DNA from: Vigna angularis
Lineage: Eukaryota > Streptophyta > Magnoliopsida > Fabales > Fabaceae
Direction of reading: 5' to 3'
Assembly (NCBI RefSeq): GCF_016808095.1
Contig: NC_068975.1
Span: 15,693,501 to 15,757,500, forward strand
Length of the DNA stretch: 64,000 nucleotides
Part shown: positions 53,416 through 63,953 of the stretch, in pieces
How the letters are laid out: every line of letters starts with the position of its first letter
Numbering within the stretch: the stretch's first letter is position 1
Translations under genes and position numbers: made by a program
The notes under the pieces: model-generated
The model's input: the letters and a program-made list of their open reading frames with translations, nothing else
Databases searched by the model: none
What the model was told of the DNA's origin: nothing

Positions 53416-54723
53416 TGATGACAAATTTATGAACACCGAATAACGGCGCCACAAACTTGTTTAACCCTCGGCAAGTTTGACCGAATCGTATCAAGTAATA
53501 AAACTAGGTAAGACCAAGTATCATTTTCCCAAAGGACTCACGACCTAGTTAGTTATATGATTTGTTGATTATTTAAGACTTGTAAACAATTGATTTTAGG
53601 TTTTTAATGCAAAAGACAGTAATTAAACATGTATGCATGAATTTGATCAATGCAAAAGAGGAATACAAACACTTTAATGAATTAGATGGATGAGTATGTT
53701 TTTGGGGTTATCAATTTCATCTTATCCACTCTCATATACTTTAGGAATTCATCATTCTTTTCATCAAATGCTAATGCCACTCTCTAAATCACCTTGCAAG
53801 AAGGCCTATCCTTAATTACGAGTTCATATAATTCCTAGCATCCCTAATAATTAATTCTGAAGTGCAGAAGCTTAACGACAACCAACTTGCATATTCCTAT
53901 GTCTAGGCAATATGCTATATGGAGAAATTCCCCGGATCTAGATTTCCTCGTACGTTCCCATATCGACAAAATCAATAATCATAGCAATGAATGAGTTAAA
54001 CAATGCAAGCTTTAAGCAAGGAGGAAAAACCCTAACTAATGATGAAAGAAAGCATGTATCTTAAAATAAGATGTTAAAACACAAATTCCATATATGAGAG
54101 TTTCACAAGACTACATTGATTCCCCAACAACAATACAAGGTTTAGTTCACCATATTCATGGTGAATCTAGATGAACAATAATGAAAGAATGAAAGATAAA
54201 ACCCTAGAAAGATGAGAAGGTAGCCTAAGCATCCAAGATCTTCCTAACGGGTGGAAAAGTGAGTGTTTGTTTCGTCTCAGCCAAAGATACAAACCCTAGG
54301 AACACCTAAAGCTTATATACTATTCGTAAAATTACAGAAAAGTGGGCCTAAGCCCAAAAGAGTGCCGCTCAGCGGTAAGTGCGTGAGTTGATTCTTCCCC
54401 TCAGCGGCATTTTCACCCCTTAGCGGATCTAACGTGAGTTCCTGAGTGCCGCTCAACGGTAAACTGCCGCTGAGCGGTAGTTGCTACTTCTCCTTTTGCG
54501 TTTTTTTATGTCTTTTCTGATTCCATCTCTATCCTTCTTTACTTCTTTCACCAAATTCACCTTAAAACTTGCATATAACACTGAAATCAAGCATAAACCT
54601 GTCCAGCTCTCTTATTTCCAAAAATATGAACAAAAGCATGATTCCAAGCTCGTTTCTAAGTATTAAAAGTTGCTTTTAGTATCAATTATAAGCATGAAAA
54701 TAACAGTTTTTCAATTGTTATCG
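53416..54723 (-). repeat. Element D left (3') LTR, 1308 bp
   Basis: TGATGACA...TTATCG on the plus strand; the last base is mutated from A. It lacks one 18-bp palindrome-bearing unit relative to the right LTR. An extra TGGCGCCGTT is at 53442-53451 (minus). Confidence 0.92.
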
Positions 54724-54761
54724 CAACCCCAAACTTAGAACTTTGCTTGTCCTCAAGCAAA
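54724..54761 (-). other. Element D polypurine box and adjoining hairpin
   Basis: Minus strand AAGTTTGGGGTTG (54724-54736) abuts the LTR. The inverted repeat TTTGCTTG-TCCT-CAAGCAAA (54742-54761, plus strand) sits just behind it. With the LTR-tip inverted repeat it brackets the box. Confidence 0.85.
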
Positions 54762-55860
54762 CAAGATGTAACTCAATCAAGACATACACATGCTTTAGTG
54801 TTCACAAAGTCACTTAATATCCAACAAATGCTATTTTTCATGAATGATCAATCAACTAAGCATGGATGTTTATGTACTCATGTAATATTTCCTCACTAAG
54901 TAAAGTGTTTCACTAAAATACAAGTGTATAAAAGGTAATCACTCATTCGCTCTACTATCACAATGTCACATGAATTGACTTTGCCTTTCATTTAACCACA
55001 ATCAAATACATTCACAAGCATGCATCATCACAAGGACGTTTCAATGGCTTATAATGTGGCTGGGCTAACAAGAAAAATTGGTTTTTCTAGATCACAAAAC
55101 CCTTGAGTTAAAGAGTCATTTAACACAATCATTCTTACTTTTCCCCAACTTTCTTTTGCATTGAGCTTTGCTTTTTCTTTTCTTTTCTTTCTCTTTTTCT
55201 TTCTTTTTTCACATACTTAATTCTTAGCTCTTAGCTCAATGCTTTAAATTTCCGTTTCTATTTTCCAACAACCCCAAACTTGAACATTTGTCAATACCAC
55301 AAAATATTTTCTACTTAACTCAAGGTAAAGCTTTTCAACAAGGGTTTTAAATTTATGTTCAAGGCTAAAGGTTCAAATGATAGAACACATAGTGTTCTCT
55401 TTTAGTGGCTCATTTCATGAAATTGGCTAATACAAGGGTTACCAACAAATGGCCTTGATCATATAATGCAAACAAGCAAGTAATTCAATCATAGCAAACC
55501 TGGGCAAAGTCATTCATGCTTTCAAAGTAATAACACTCAATCACAAAAACTCTAGAGCTCAAAACCTCACATATAAGCTCATTCTCATTTGACATACACA
55601 TCCTGCTTAATATCACAATCACAATCATAATAACTTGCATTTGTTCACAAAGCTTGTGAACCACCTGTATAAGCATGTAATGTGCACATCTCAACATCAA
55701 TCCATATCAAAGCATCATCAAGAATTACTTATCAAAGAATCACAATCATAAGCAAACCATCATAACAGACAAAGTTTCCAATTGAGTACATCAAACCCTA
55801 TTCTAAAAACACAAATAAATAAGTTCAGAAAATCAAACAAAAACATAAGTCCTACTTTAG
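54762..55860 (-). other. Element D 3' untranslated block
   Basis: No gene. A second box copy CAACCCCAAACTT is at 55269-55281. The hairpin GATAGCATT-CATCAGTA-AATGCTATC is at 55865-55890, just before the ORF3 stop region. Confidence 0.75.
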
Positions 55861-55901
55861 TTATGATAGCATTCATCAGTAAATGCTATCTCAACTCCTC
55901 A

Positions 55902-57100
55902 TCAATCTGAGCTGTCATCTGTATCCTCCTCTTCTTCCTCATCTTTAGCATCCTCAAATACATCATCCTCATCATCATCAACATTATCTTCATCCATCTC
56001 CATAGCTGAAGCTTCAGCTACTTCAGCTCTGTCTCCTTGTACCTGCTCTTCTGGCCAGGCTACCACATTATGAAACTCCTCCATAGTACACCTGTGTGCT
56101 GGAGGTGTATCATACATTCCAACTATCATCTAAGTAGTGGCCACCTGCCCTCTGTGGATAGACTATAATTGTGCACCTATAAGAGACATGTACATGTCCC
56201 TCATCTGGAAAGGTTATGCTTCATGTGTCCCAACAGATGCCTGACTCTGTGCTTGCCCTCTTTCTCTACGAGTACGGCGTGGTGGAACTGGCTGAGCTGC
56301 CTCCTCACCTCCACAGTATTGTCTGTAATAGGCCTCATCAATTGCTTTCCTTGGCCTTTCAAATGGTGGAGCAGAAGTATCCACCCCAGCTATCTTGCAA
56401 AGGTGTGTAATCAAATAAGGATGTCTTAAGGGTGCTTTGTTGTTTGTTGTGCTGGCACACATCCTTATCTCATCAGCTATTACCTGTCCAATATTGACAT
56501 TCAAGTTCCTGATTGCGCAGTAAAGGAGGAGTGCCCTGCTAAGAGTGATGTTTGACACATGAGAACATGGCTGAATGTTGGCATGAGAAAATGCCATCCA
56601 ATACTTTGCAAGAGGAGTCAAATCAGTCCTCCTAATGTTTACCATAGAGCCAGTTCTATTCCTCTGAAAATGTGCTCCAGGTACACATAAAACTCTCTCC
56701 ACATCATCAAAATCAGTGCCTTCTTCCATACATAGAGCAAACTGGCACTGCTCACCAGCCCACACAGTGTCCAAGAAGTTGTTGATGGAATCAGGATCAT
56801 ACCTAATAGCATGGCCTCTGACATAGCCTAGGTAATTCTCAGCTAGATAATCACCAATCTTCCTTGCATTGACGTAGAATTCTTTCACCACAGCTATATT
56901 GGCAGGTGTAGGATATGTGGCTAGCTTCCCCCAATCATTTCCCAACAATTGCTCTCCAAATTGAGGAGCAAAGTTAGGGATCATTCCAACCTTCCTCTCC
57001 ATAAGGAGTCTCCTGTCTTGAACCACCTTAAAGTGCTTCTCATGTTTGCGAGATAGGAACCTACTAGAATGGGGTTGTTCTGGTTCCTTTTCTTTTGCTT
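55902..57100 (-). pseudogene. Element D ORF3 (env-position protein), nearly intact
   Basis: An open frame of 270 codons from 57026 to 56214 is preceded by in-frame sequence back to about 57090 and followed by an acidic tail frame (56129-55902). About 390 residues would result if the two small frame breaks are ignored. Motifs: MERKVGMIPNFAPQFGEQLL, TYPTPANIAVVKEFYVNAR, YVRGHAIRYDPDSINNFLD, VERVLCVPGAHF, AFSHANIQPCSHVSN, NVNIGQVIADEIRM, RHPYLITHLCKIAGV and a Pro/Arg-rich linker. It resembles the plant repeat protein family annotated as putative plant transposon protein. There is no signal peptide or transmembrane helix, so it is not an obvious envelope. Confidence 0.75.
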
Positions 57101-57975
57101 GAAGGGGATGCCATTCCTACATCAAACACAGATTACAAAAACATAAAACCTTTTATTAATCATTAGTAAACCATAAACAACACCTTATTTCGAAGCTAAA
57201 CCACCGCTGAGGGTCAAAATCACCCCTCAGCGCCACCAGTGCAGTAATCCAGTACACAACTCAACAAAAACAGCATATTTGTCAAAGTGCCGCTCAGGGG
57301 TAGTTTACCCCTAAGCGGTGACTCTGCAGATTTTTGAAAAATGCATTTTTAACCTGTCCTAACTCCACCCAAATGCAATTTTCAGTTTTTCAGATCAAAA
57401 TCATTCAGTTCAATCGGTTCAAACGTCAATTAAATCATTGACTCATGCATAAAAATCAAAACCCCTAAAAATTCATGCTTCACCAATTACATTCATACTC
57501 AAGAACCCTAGAATGAAAAATGCTTGACTTACTTGGGTGGAGATGCTAGATGAATGGAGAATGCTTTCAAGCTTTGATGCTCTCTTCCAACCCCAAACTT
57601 AGATGGACAACTAGTGAGAAAGTGAGTAGAAAAGAGATTTTCTCAAAAGGGATGAGGGAAAAATTATAGAAAACCTTTGAAAAGTATGTAGGAGTATGTG
57701 TGCAGAGAAGAATCTGAAAAGAGAGGCCAAGGCGCAACTTAGGGTATAAAAATACCCTAATGGGCTCGGGTTCCGCTAAGGGGCAACCTAAGCCCAGTCT
57801 GCAACACTACCGCTCAGCGGTAGTTTGCCGCTCTGCGACACTTACGGGAAGTGCTCTCCTTCTCCTTAGCTTCACCTAAATCCGTCCTAAACATACCCTT
57901 CACTGGCTCCCTGCAATAAAATTCTCAGATCACTCATGCACAACCCTATTATGCAACAAACAAAAATATGATCAA
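57101..57975 (-). other. Element D spacer upstream of ORF3 (candidate internal promoter/leader)
   Basis: The palindrome TTAGGGTAT-AAAA-ATACCCTAA lies at 57739-57760, with a box copy CAACCCCAAACTT at 57588-57600. A donor-like CCAAGTAAGT (minus) sits near 57527-57536. GCTCAGCGG-type motifs lie at both ends. In element sense the TATA-like centre lies about 700 bases upstream of ORF3. Promoter activity is inference only. Confidence 0.45.
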
Positions 57976-57979
57976 TCAA

Positions 57980-58290
57980 CTGGGTTGCCTCCCAGGTAGC
58001 GCTTGTTTAACGTCACGAGCCTGACCAGAAATCCTCCAGCACCCTTCAGTAGATGCAAATTTTACTTACCAACACCCATCAGTAGGTGTATACTAACATA
58101 GTATCCTTCAGTAGATACTCTTCCGCCTAACATCCATCAATAGATGCTATACCCAACAAATTTTACAGAAATAATGTCCAACAGATTAAAAATTACAAAA
58201 CCAAAATAAAATCAAAAGAACAAATGTCCTCAAATCACTGGAATGCCTTCCAGCAAGTGCTCTTTTAACGTCATTAGCTTGACCCAATAA
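57980..58290 (-). repeat. Element D hairpin module
   Basis: CTGGG-TTGCCT-CCCAG at 57980-57995 and CTGGA-ATGCCT-TCCAG at 58238-58253. Between them are ACACC-CATCAGTA-GGTGT (58072-58089) and AGTATC-CTTCAGTA-GATACT (58100-58119), plus a weaker one near 58131. Confidence 0.88.
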
Positions 58291-58293
58291 TGT

Positions 58294-59150
58294 TCAAGTT
58301 CCTTCTTCATGGTTGATGTTCATATGCCACCAACTCCTCAACTGCTTCCGGTACACTTTTTTGACTCTTCTAGAATGTGGAGACTCTATCTCTATCATCT
58401 CATTCTCTTTGTAGCCTTTCACAACCCACAACTTGTTTTTGAATCTCACAGGTGTACCAAGTTGGAGTCGTTCTTTCATCCAGTCATCATGAACTTTTCT
58501 TCCTCTTCCAATCTTTTCTTCTTCCTGTACCTAAAACAACAAACAATGTTTACCTTTAACCTTGGGCTTTTCATCTTCAGGGCTAGTCATGAGTACATCT
58601 TGAAATGCAGCTTTATGACTAGCTTCTTCATCCTGCATCTGTCTCTCTTCTTTGAAGACATCTACAACAACCCTTTCTTCTCGGTCTTGGAGTACCACTA
58701 TACCTTCGTTCACATCAATGATGGCTTTGGCCGTTTTCATAAACGGTCTTCTGAGAATAATGGGTATCTTTTCAGTCTCCATCTCCATCACCACAAAGTC
58801 TGCCAAGAACTGTAGTTTGCCTACACAAACTATAATATCCTCTGCTATTCCATAGGGTTTCTTGGAGGATCCATCTGCCATTACTAAGTTAACCTTTATA
58901 GGCTTCACATCCACATCACCAATCTGTTCAAGTAAAGAATAAGGTATCAAGTTAACACTTGATCCTAAATCAAGTAAGTCTTCTTTATCCTTTTCTTCCC
59001 TATTGTGCATGGAATGGAGAAACCTCCTGGATCTTTTGCTTTTGGAGGGAATGGATCCTTTTTAACAACTTTATACTTCTTTGTATCAACATCTCTCCGT
59101 CTTTTCTTTGTAGATACATCTTCCTCAGGTTTAGTATAAACTGCAATATG
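58294..59150 (-). pseudogene. Element D protease and C-terminal block
   Basis: LLDLGSSVNLIPYSLLEQIG carries the D-L-G-S active site. VNLVMADGSSKKPYG, DFVVMEMETEKIPII and RRPFMKTAKAIIDV follow (the usual L-G-R-P is L-R-R-P). A stop near 58530 separates the C-terminal block WVVKGYKENEMIEIESPHS (58479-58294). Frame breaks also occur around 59010-59150. Confidence 0.8.
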
Positions 59151-60795
59151 CTATAATATCTCCTTCAAAGGTACATCATTGTCCACCATATTGAATAATT
59201 CTGTAAAATCAAATTGTTTCTCATGATTTATTGGAAAAGGAAAAATATCTTTACTCTTTATCTCTCTTCTCTCTCCTTTCTCTTTTCTTTCTTCTTTTTC
59301 TTTTTCTCTCTTTTCTCTCTCTTCTTTTTCTTCCTCTCCTTTTTCTTTCTCTTTGTCTAACTCAACTATTTCATCATTTGTACTCTCCAAAACTTTACAT
59401 TCTTCCCTGGGGTTAACCTCAGTATTAGCCCCAAAATTTTTGTTAGGCATTTCTTCCAACTGCTTGGTAATCTGACCCATTTGAATCTCCAAGTTCTTAA
59501 TAGCAGCATCAATGCTCTTTTGAGAAGATTCAGTTTTCTGTATAAATTGCTGAAGAGTTTCTTCCATCCTTATTGATCTTTCATTAAGTATAGAAATATG
59601 TTGCCATAAGGTTGGTTGTTGCTGCTGCTTGTTAAATTGCCCAGTTTTCCAGCTTGCCCACTTTGTCCTTGACCAATGCTTGGGTGTGGTTTCCACCCTT
59701 GATTGAAATTCCCCTGACGGTATGGAAATTGATTGGCCATGAAGTTAACATCCTCTAAAGCTTCTGCTGGAAAGGCGCATTGACCATTGATATGGTCACC
59801 TCCACATAATTCACACAACTGTGATTGAACCTGTGCAGCAGTCTTTAACTCTTTTGGCAATTGTGCAAGTGTTTTTGCGAGAGTCTCCAGTTGTTGAGTT
59901 AGTATCTTATTCTGTGCTAGCAAGGCTTCATGGGATTGCAGCTATAGAACTCCTTTTTGTTGAATAGCAGCTCCTCTTTCACTGTTCAGCTCATTATCAC
60001 TAGTAGCCATGTTTTCAATTATTTCTGTAGCTTCCTCTGGAGTTTTCCATTTGATATTTCCTCCAGCTGAGGCGTCAAGCATCATCTTGGTTTGTGAACC
60101 AAGACCTCCAATGAAGATCAAGACTACTTCCACTTCGTCAAAACCATGCGTGGGAGTTTTTCGTAGTAAGCTTTTATATTTGTCCCATGCATGACCTAGT
60201 GATTCCTCCATACCTTGCCTGAAAGATGAAATCTCTTGCTTTCCTTTATTTACCTTTGATTGTGGAAAGTATTTGTTTAGGAACTTTGTCACTACTGCTT
60301 CCCACTCTGTAAAGCTTCCTTCTGGGAAAGAGTTCAACCAAAGCTTAGCGTTGCCTTCTAATGAGAATGGAAACAGGCTAAGTTTGATTGCTTCGTCCGG
60401 CACCCCATTTATCTTTACTGTGTTGCAAATCTCGTTAAACGTAGTGAGGTACTCATATGGGCTTTCGTGAGACAACCCATTAAATTGGTTACTCTTAACC
60501 AGTTGGATTAATGCTGGTTTCACCTCCATATTAGCCACATTGACTCTTGGTCTTGCTATGCTATTGAAATGCTGAGGTCCAGCTACATTAGTATAATCAA
60601 CAAGAGTTCGTCTGATATTATTATTCTCCATCTCCTCAATGCTATAGTCAGAACTTTGTGGTGATGGTTGTAACAGAGTTTCCGGAGAAGGAAAAAGTTC
60701 TCTAGATGTACGGATTCTTCTCCTCCGTCTACTCTCGTCTAAGCCTTCAAGAAGACGTTCTGCAGTTTTCTGCTCCTAGTTCGGATTGCTTCCTG
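59151..60795 (-). pseudogene. gag: Element D gag, full length with few lesions
   Basis: From 60631: MENNNIRRTLVDYTNVAG, NMEVKPALIQLVKSNQF, NAKLWLNSFPEGSFTEW, SLLRKTPTHGFDEVEV. One TAG (59942-59944) precedes ALLAQNKILTQQLE. The knuckle CELCGGDHINGQC follows, then a frameshift near 59645 (one base shorter than B at the same site), EETLQQFIQKTESSQKS and a Lys/Glu tail. The Arg-rich head upstream (60795-60632) is present but frameshifted. About 545 residues if whole, usual for Athila gag. Confidence 0.85.
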
Positions 60796-60839
60796 CATAC
60801 ACAAGAAAACAAATCCCTAAATGAATTTGTTAGCACAAA

Positions 60840-61060
60840 AAGATATAAAAGAAGATATAAGATCAGAGATAAGAAGATAAAATAAAAACAGAAAAATAAA
60901 AACAGAAAACAAAAAAAATAAAAACAGAAAAATAAAATAAAATAAAAACAAAATAAAAATAAAATAAAATAAAATAAAATAAAATAAAAACCGAAAATAA
61001 AAACAGAAAATAAAAACAGAAAATAAAAACAGAAATTCAAATTTCAAAATTCAAAATTCA
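60840..61060 (-). repeat. Adenine-rich leader tract of element D
   Basis: AAAATA/AAAACAGAAA low-complexity sequence between the primer-binding site and gag, homologous to 43190-43400 in B. Confidence 0.9.
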
Positions 61061-61109
61061 AGTCAAAGATAATCAATAATCACACAAATGAACTAGTTAA
61101 ACCACGAGT

Positions 61110-61126
61110 CCCCGGCAACGGCGCCA
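61110..61126 (-). other. Primer-binding site of element D (tRNA-Asp)
   Basis: Plus strand CCCCGGCAACGGCGCCA, identical to the recalled 3' end of plant tRNA-Asp(GTC). Six bases separate it from the LTR. Confidence 0.92.
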
Positions 61127-61132
61127 AAAACT

Positions 61133-62460
61133 TGATGACAAATTTATGAACACCGAAAAATGGCGCCACAAACTTGTTTAACCCTCGGCAATTGTGATCG
61201 AATCGTATCAAGTAATAAAACTAGGTAAGACCAAGTATCATTTTCCCAAAAGGACTCACGGCCTAGTTAGCTATATGATTTGTTGATTATTTAAGACTTG
61301 TAAACAATTGATTTTAGGTTTTTAATGCAAAAGACACTAATTAAACATGTATGCATGAATTTGATCAATGGAAAAGAGGAATACAAACACTTTAATGAAT
61401 TAGATGGATGAGTATGTTGTTGTGATTATCAATTTCATCTTATCCACTCTCATATACTTTAGGAATTCATCATTCTTTTCACAAATGCTAATGCCACTCT
61501 CTAAATCACCTTGCAAGGAGGCCTATCCTTAATTATGAGTTCATACAATTCCTAGCATCCCTAATAATTAATTTTGAAGTGCAGAAGCTTAACGACAACC
61601 AACCCTCATATTCCTATGTCTAGGCAATATGCTATATGGAGAAATTCCCCGGATCTAGATTTCCTCGTACGTTCCCATATTGACAAAATCAATAATCATG
61701 GCAATGAATGAGTTAAACAATGCAAGCTTTAAGCAAGGAGGAAAAACCCTAACTAATGATGAAAGAAAGCATGTATCTTAAAATAAGATGTTAAAACACA
61801 AATTCCATATATGAGAGTTTCACAAGACTACATTGATTCCCCAACAACAATACAAGGTTTAGTTCACCATATTCATGGTGAATCTAGATGAACAATAATG
61901 AAAGAATGAAAGATAAAACCCTAGAAAGATGAGAAGGTAGCCTAAGCATCCAAGATCTTCCTCCAAGGAGTGGAAAAGTGAGTGTTTGCTTCGTCTCAGC
62001 CAAAGATACAAACCCTAGGAACACCTAAAGCTTATATACTATTCGTAAAATTACAGAAAAGTGGGCCTAAGCCCAAAAGAGTGCCGCTCAGCGGTAAACT
62101 ACCGCTCAGCGGTAAGTGCGTGAGTTGATTCTTCCCCTCAGCGGCATTTTCACCCCTCAGCGGATCTAACGTGAGTTCCTGAGTGCCGCTCAGCGGTAAA
62201 CTGCCGCTGAGCGGTAGTTGCGACTTCTCCTTTTGCATTTTTTTATGTCTTTTCTGATTCCATCTCTATCCTTGTTTTCTTCTTTCACCAAATTCACCTT
62301 AAAACCTGCATAAAACACTAAAATCAAGCATAAACCTGTCCAACTCTCTTATTTCCAAAAATATGAACAAAAGCATGATTGCAAGCTAGTTTCTAAGTGT
62401 TAAAGGTTGCTTTTAGTATCAATTTTAAGCATGAAAATAACAGTTTTTCAACTGTTATCA
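61133..62460 (-). repeat. Element D right (5') LTR, 1328 bp
   Basis: TGATGACA...TTATCA. It contains five GCTCAGCGG/GCTGAGCGG-type palindromes at 62080-62215 and an internal TGGCGCCA (61161-61168). Confidence 0.92.
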
Positions 62461-62990
62461 ACTGCCAACAAAGCCATTGTGACAAAGTTAAGACGAAGAT
62501 TGGGTAAAGCCAAAGGTGCGTGGATGGAGGAGTTACCAGAGGTGTTATGGGGATATAGGTGTACCCCGCACGGTACTACTGGTGAAACCCATTTTAATTT
62601 AACTTATGGTACGGACGCCATGCTCCATGTCGAATTTGGTGAACCTTCACTTAGGTGACAAATTGAGAATTTGGATCTTAACAGTGACCATTTACAAGTT
62701 GAGCTCGACACCCTACCTGAGCGGTGAGAGGCGACAACCATTCGAGCTGCAGTTCATAAGAGGTTGATCCCTAAAAGATATAACACTAAGCTCATACTAA
62801 GAGGTTTCAGAGAGAGTGACTTAGTGTAGAGGAAAACATGAGAGGCGAGAAGAAACCGTACGAATGAGAAGTTGACAGCTAATTAGGAAGGACCTTTTCG
62901 CAATACGGAGGACTTGATGAACGGAGCTTATCGACTCGAGCTGTTGAACAGAAAAGCCATTCCCAACACCTAAAATGCAACTCATCTCAA
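62461..62990 (+). pseudogene. Tat-2 integrase C-terminal part
   Basis: Continues Tat-2 after element D: ANKAIVTKLRRRLGKAKGAW, ELPEVLWGYRCTPHGTTGET, FNLTYGTDAMLHVEFGEPS, then after stops GPFRNTEDLMNGAYRLELL and NATHLKFYFS. The order and distance fit the end of a Tat integrase. At least five stops show it is old. Confidence 0.85.
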
Positions 62991-63084
62991 ATTTTACTTT
63001 AGTTGAATTATTTTGTAATCATACCTATTTTACCAATAAATTTAGTGAATTTCAATCAATTATATGTTGTATATGACACATCTA

Positions 63085-63560
63085 ATCAAGTTTAGGGAAC
63101 GTTCTAAGTGAACTCCTAGAATCATCTGAGTGGCGAGGAATATTCTTCGTGAATTCTCGTTCTCATCAAGTCTAGCAAACTTTCTAAATGAACTCCTTGC
63201 GTCATCCGAGCGGCGAGGAACGTGCTTCGTGAACTCTTGTTCTCTCATCAAGTCTAGGGAACGTTCTATGTGAAGTCCTAGCGTCATCAAAGTGGCGAGG
63301 AACGTTCTTCATGAACTTTCGTTCTCTCATCAAGTCAAGGGAACGTTCTAAATGAATTCCTAGCGTCATCCGAGCGGTAGGAACGTTCTTCGTGAACTCT
63401 CGTTCTCTCACCAAGTCTAGGGAATGTTCTAAATGAACTCCTAGCGTCATCCGAGCGACGAGGAATGTTCCTAGTGAGCTCTTGTTCACTCATCACGCTT
63501 AGGGAACGTTTTAAGCTCAGTCTCTCATCAAGTCGGACGACGGTTCTTAATGAACTTTCA
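63085..63560 (+). repeat. 80-82-bp tandem array in the Tat-2 3' region
   Basis: Unit starts at 63085, 63165, 63247, 63329, 63410 and 63492, with a short end unit at 63527. Each holds ATCAAGTCTAGGGAACGTTC and GAGGAACGTTCTTCGTGAA; GAACGTTC is palindromic. Tat elements are known for tandem repeats in the 3' untranslated region. Confidence 0.92.
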
Positions 63561-63953
63561 CTTTCTCAACGCAAATAGTTAATTGCTAATGAGAAGCTCA
63601 TCATAAGTTGAGCTTTCATGTTTACTTAACTCCTATGTCAAGTTATTTGTGAATACTTTTGACATAGGCAATACATTATAACCACAAGAGTATACATATT
63701 TATAGCACATAAGATAGCGAGATCAGGGTCATCCATATTTATGTTCAGCAGCACTCATATATTTGGGACTTCCATATAGTGGAAGTATAGTTAAGATAAT
63801 AGTGTTGTCAAACATTGTTCAACAATCAATAGAGTTCTTAATGCATTTACAATATGCAAAGAAAACAAAATCCATAGTAAGTTGGTACAACTTAATCTAT
63901 TATATGAATCTCGCCTTCGGCCCTACCCTCGACTTCACTTACTGGCGGATCTA
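63561..63953 (+). other. Remaining Tat-2 3' region or flank, no gene
   Basis: I see no coding sequence. It may include part of the Tat-2 3' untranslated region. The LTR of Tat-2 could not be recognised. Confidence 0.4.

Larger units (their letters stand above)
53416..62460 (-). mobile_element. Athila-type non-autonomous element D, complete with target duplication
   Basis: 9045 bp bounded by ACTGC target duplications (53411-53415, 62461-62465). Minus-strand order: 5' LTR, tRNA-Asp primer site, A/T-rich leader, gag, protease with C-terminal block, hairpin module, spacer, ORF3, 3' block, polypurine box and 3' LTR. RT, RNase H and integrase core are absent although the 5' and 3' parts are otherwise full length. 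It is the reference copy for the family here. It interrupts the Tat-2 integrase between Q-T-E-T-A and N-K-A-I-V. Confidence 0.95.

Noticed and set aside
55902..57100. ORF3 as a viral envelope protein
   Set aside because: No signal peptide or transmembrane segment is visible; only its position is env-like.
58309..58815. 168-codon plus frame opposite the D protease
   Set aside because: Shadow frame; the minus strand has the D-L-G-S protease motif.
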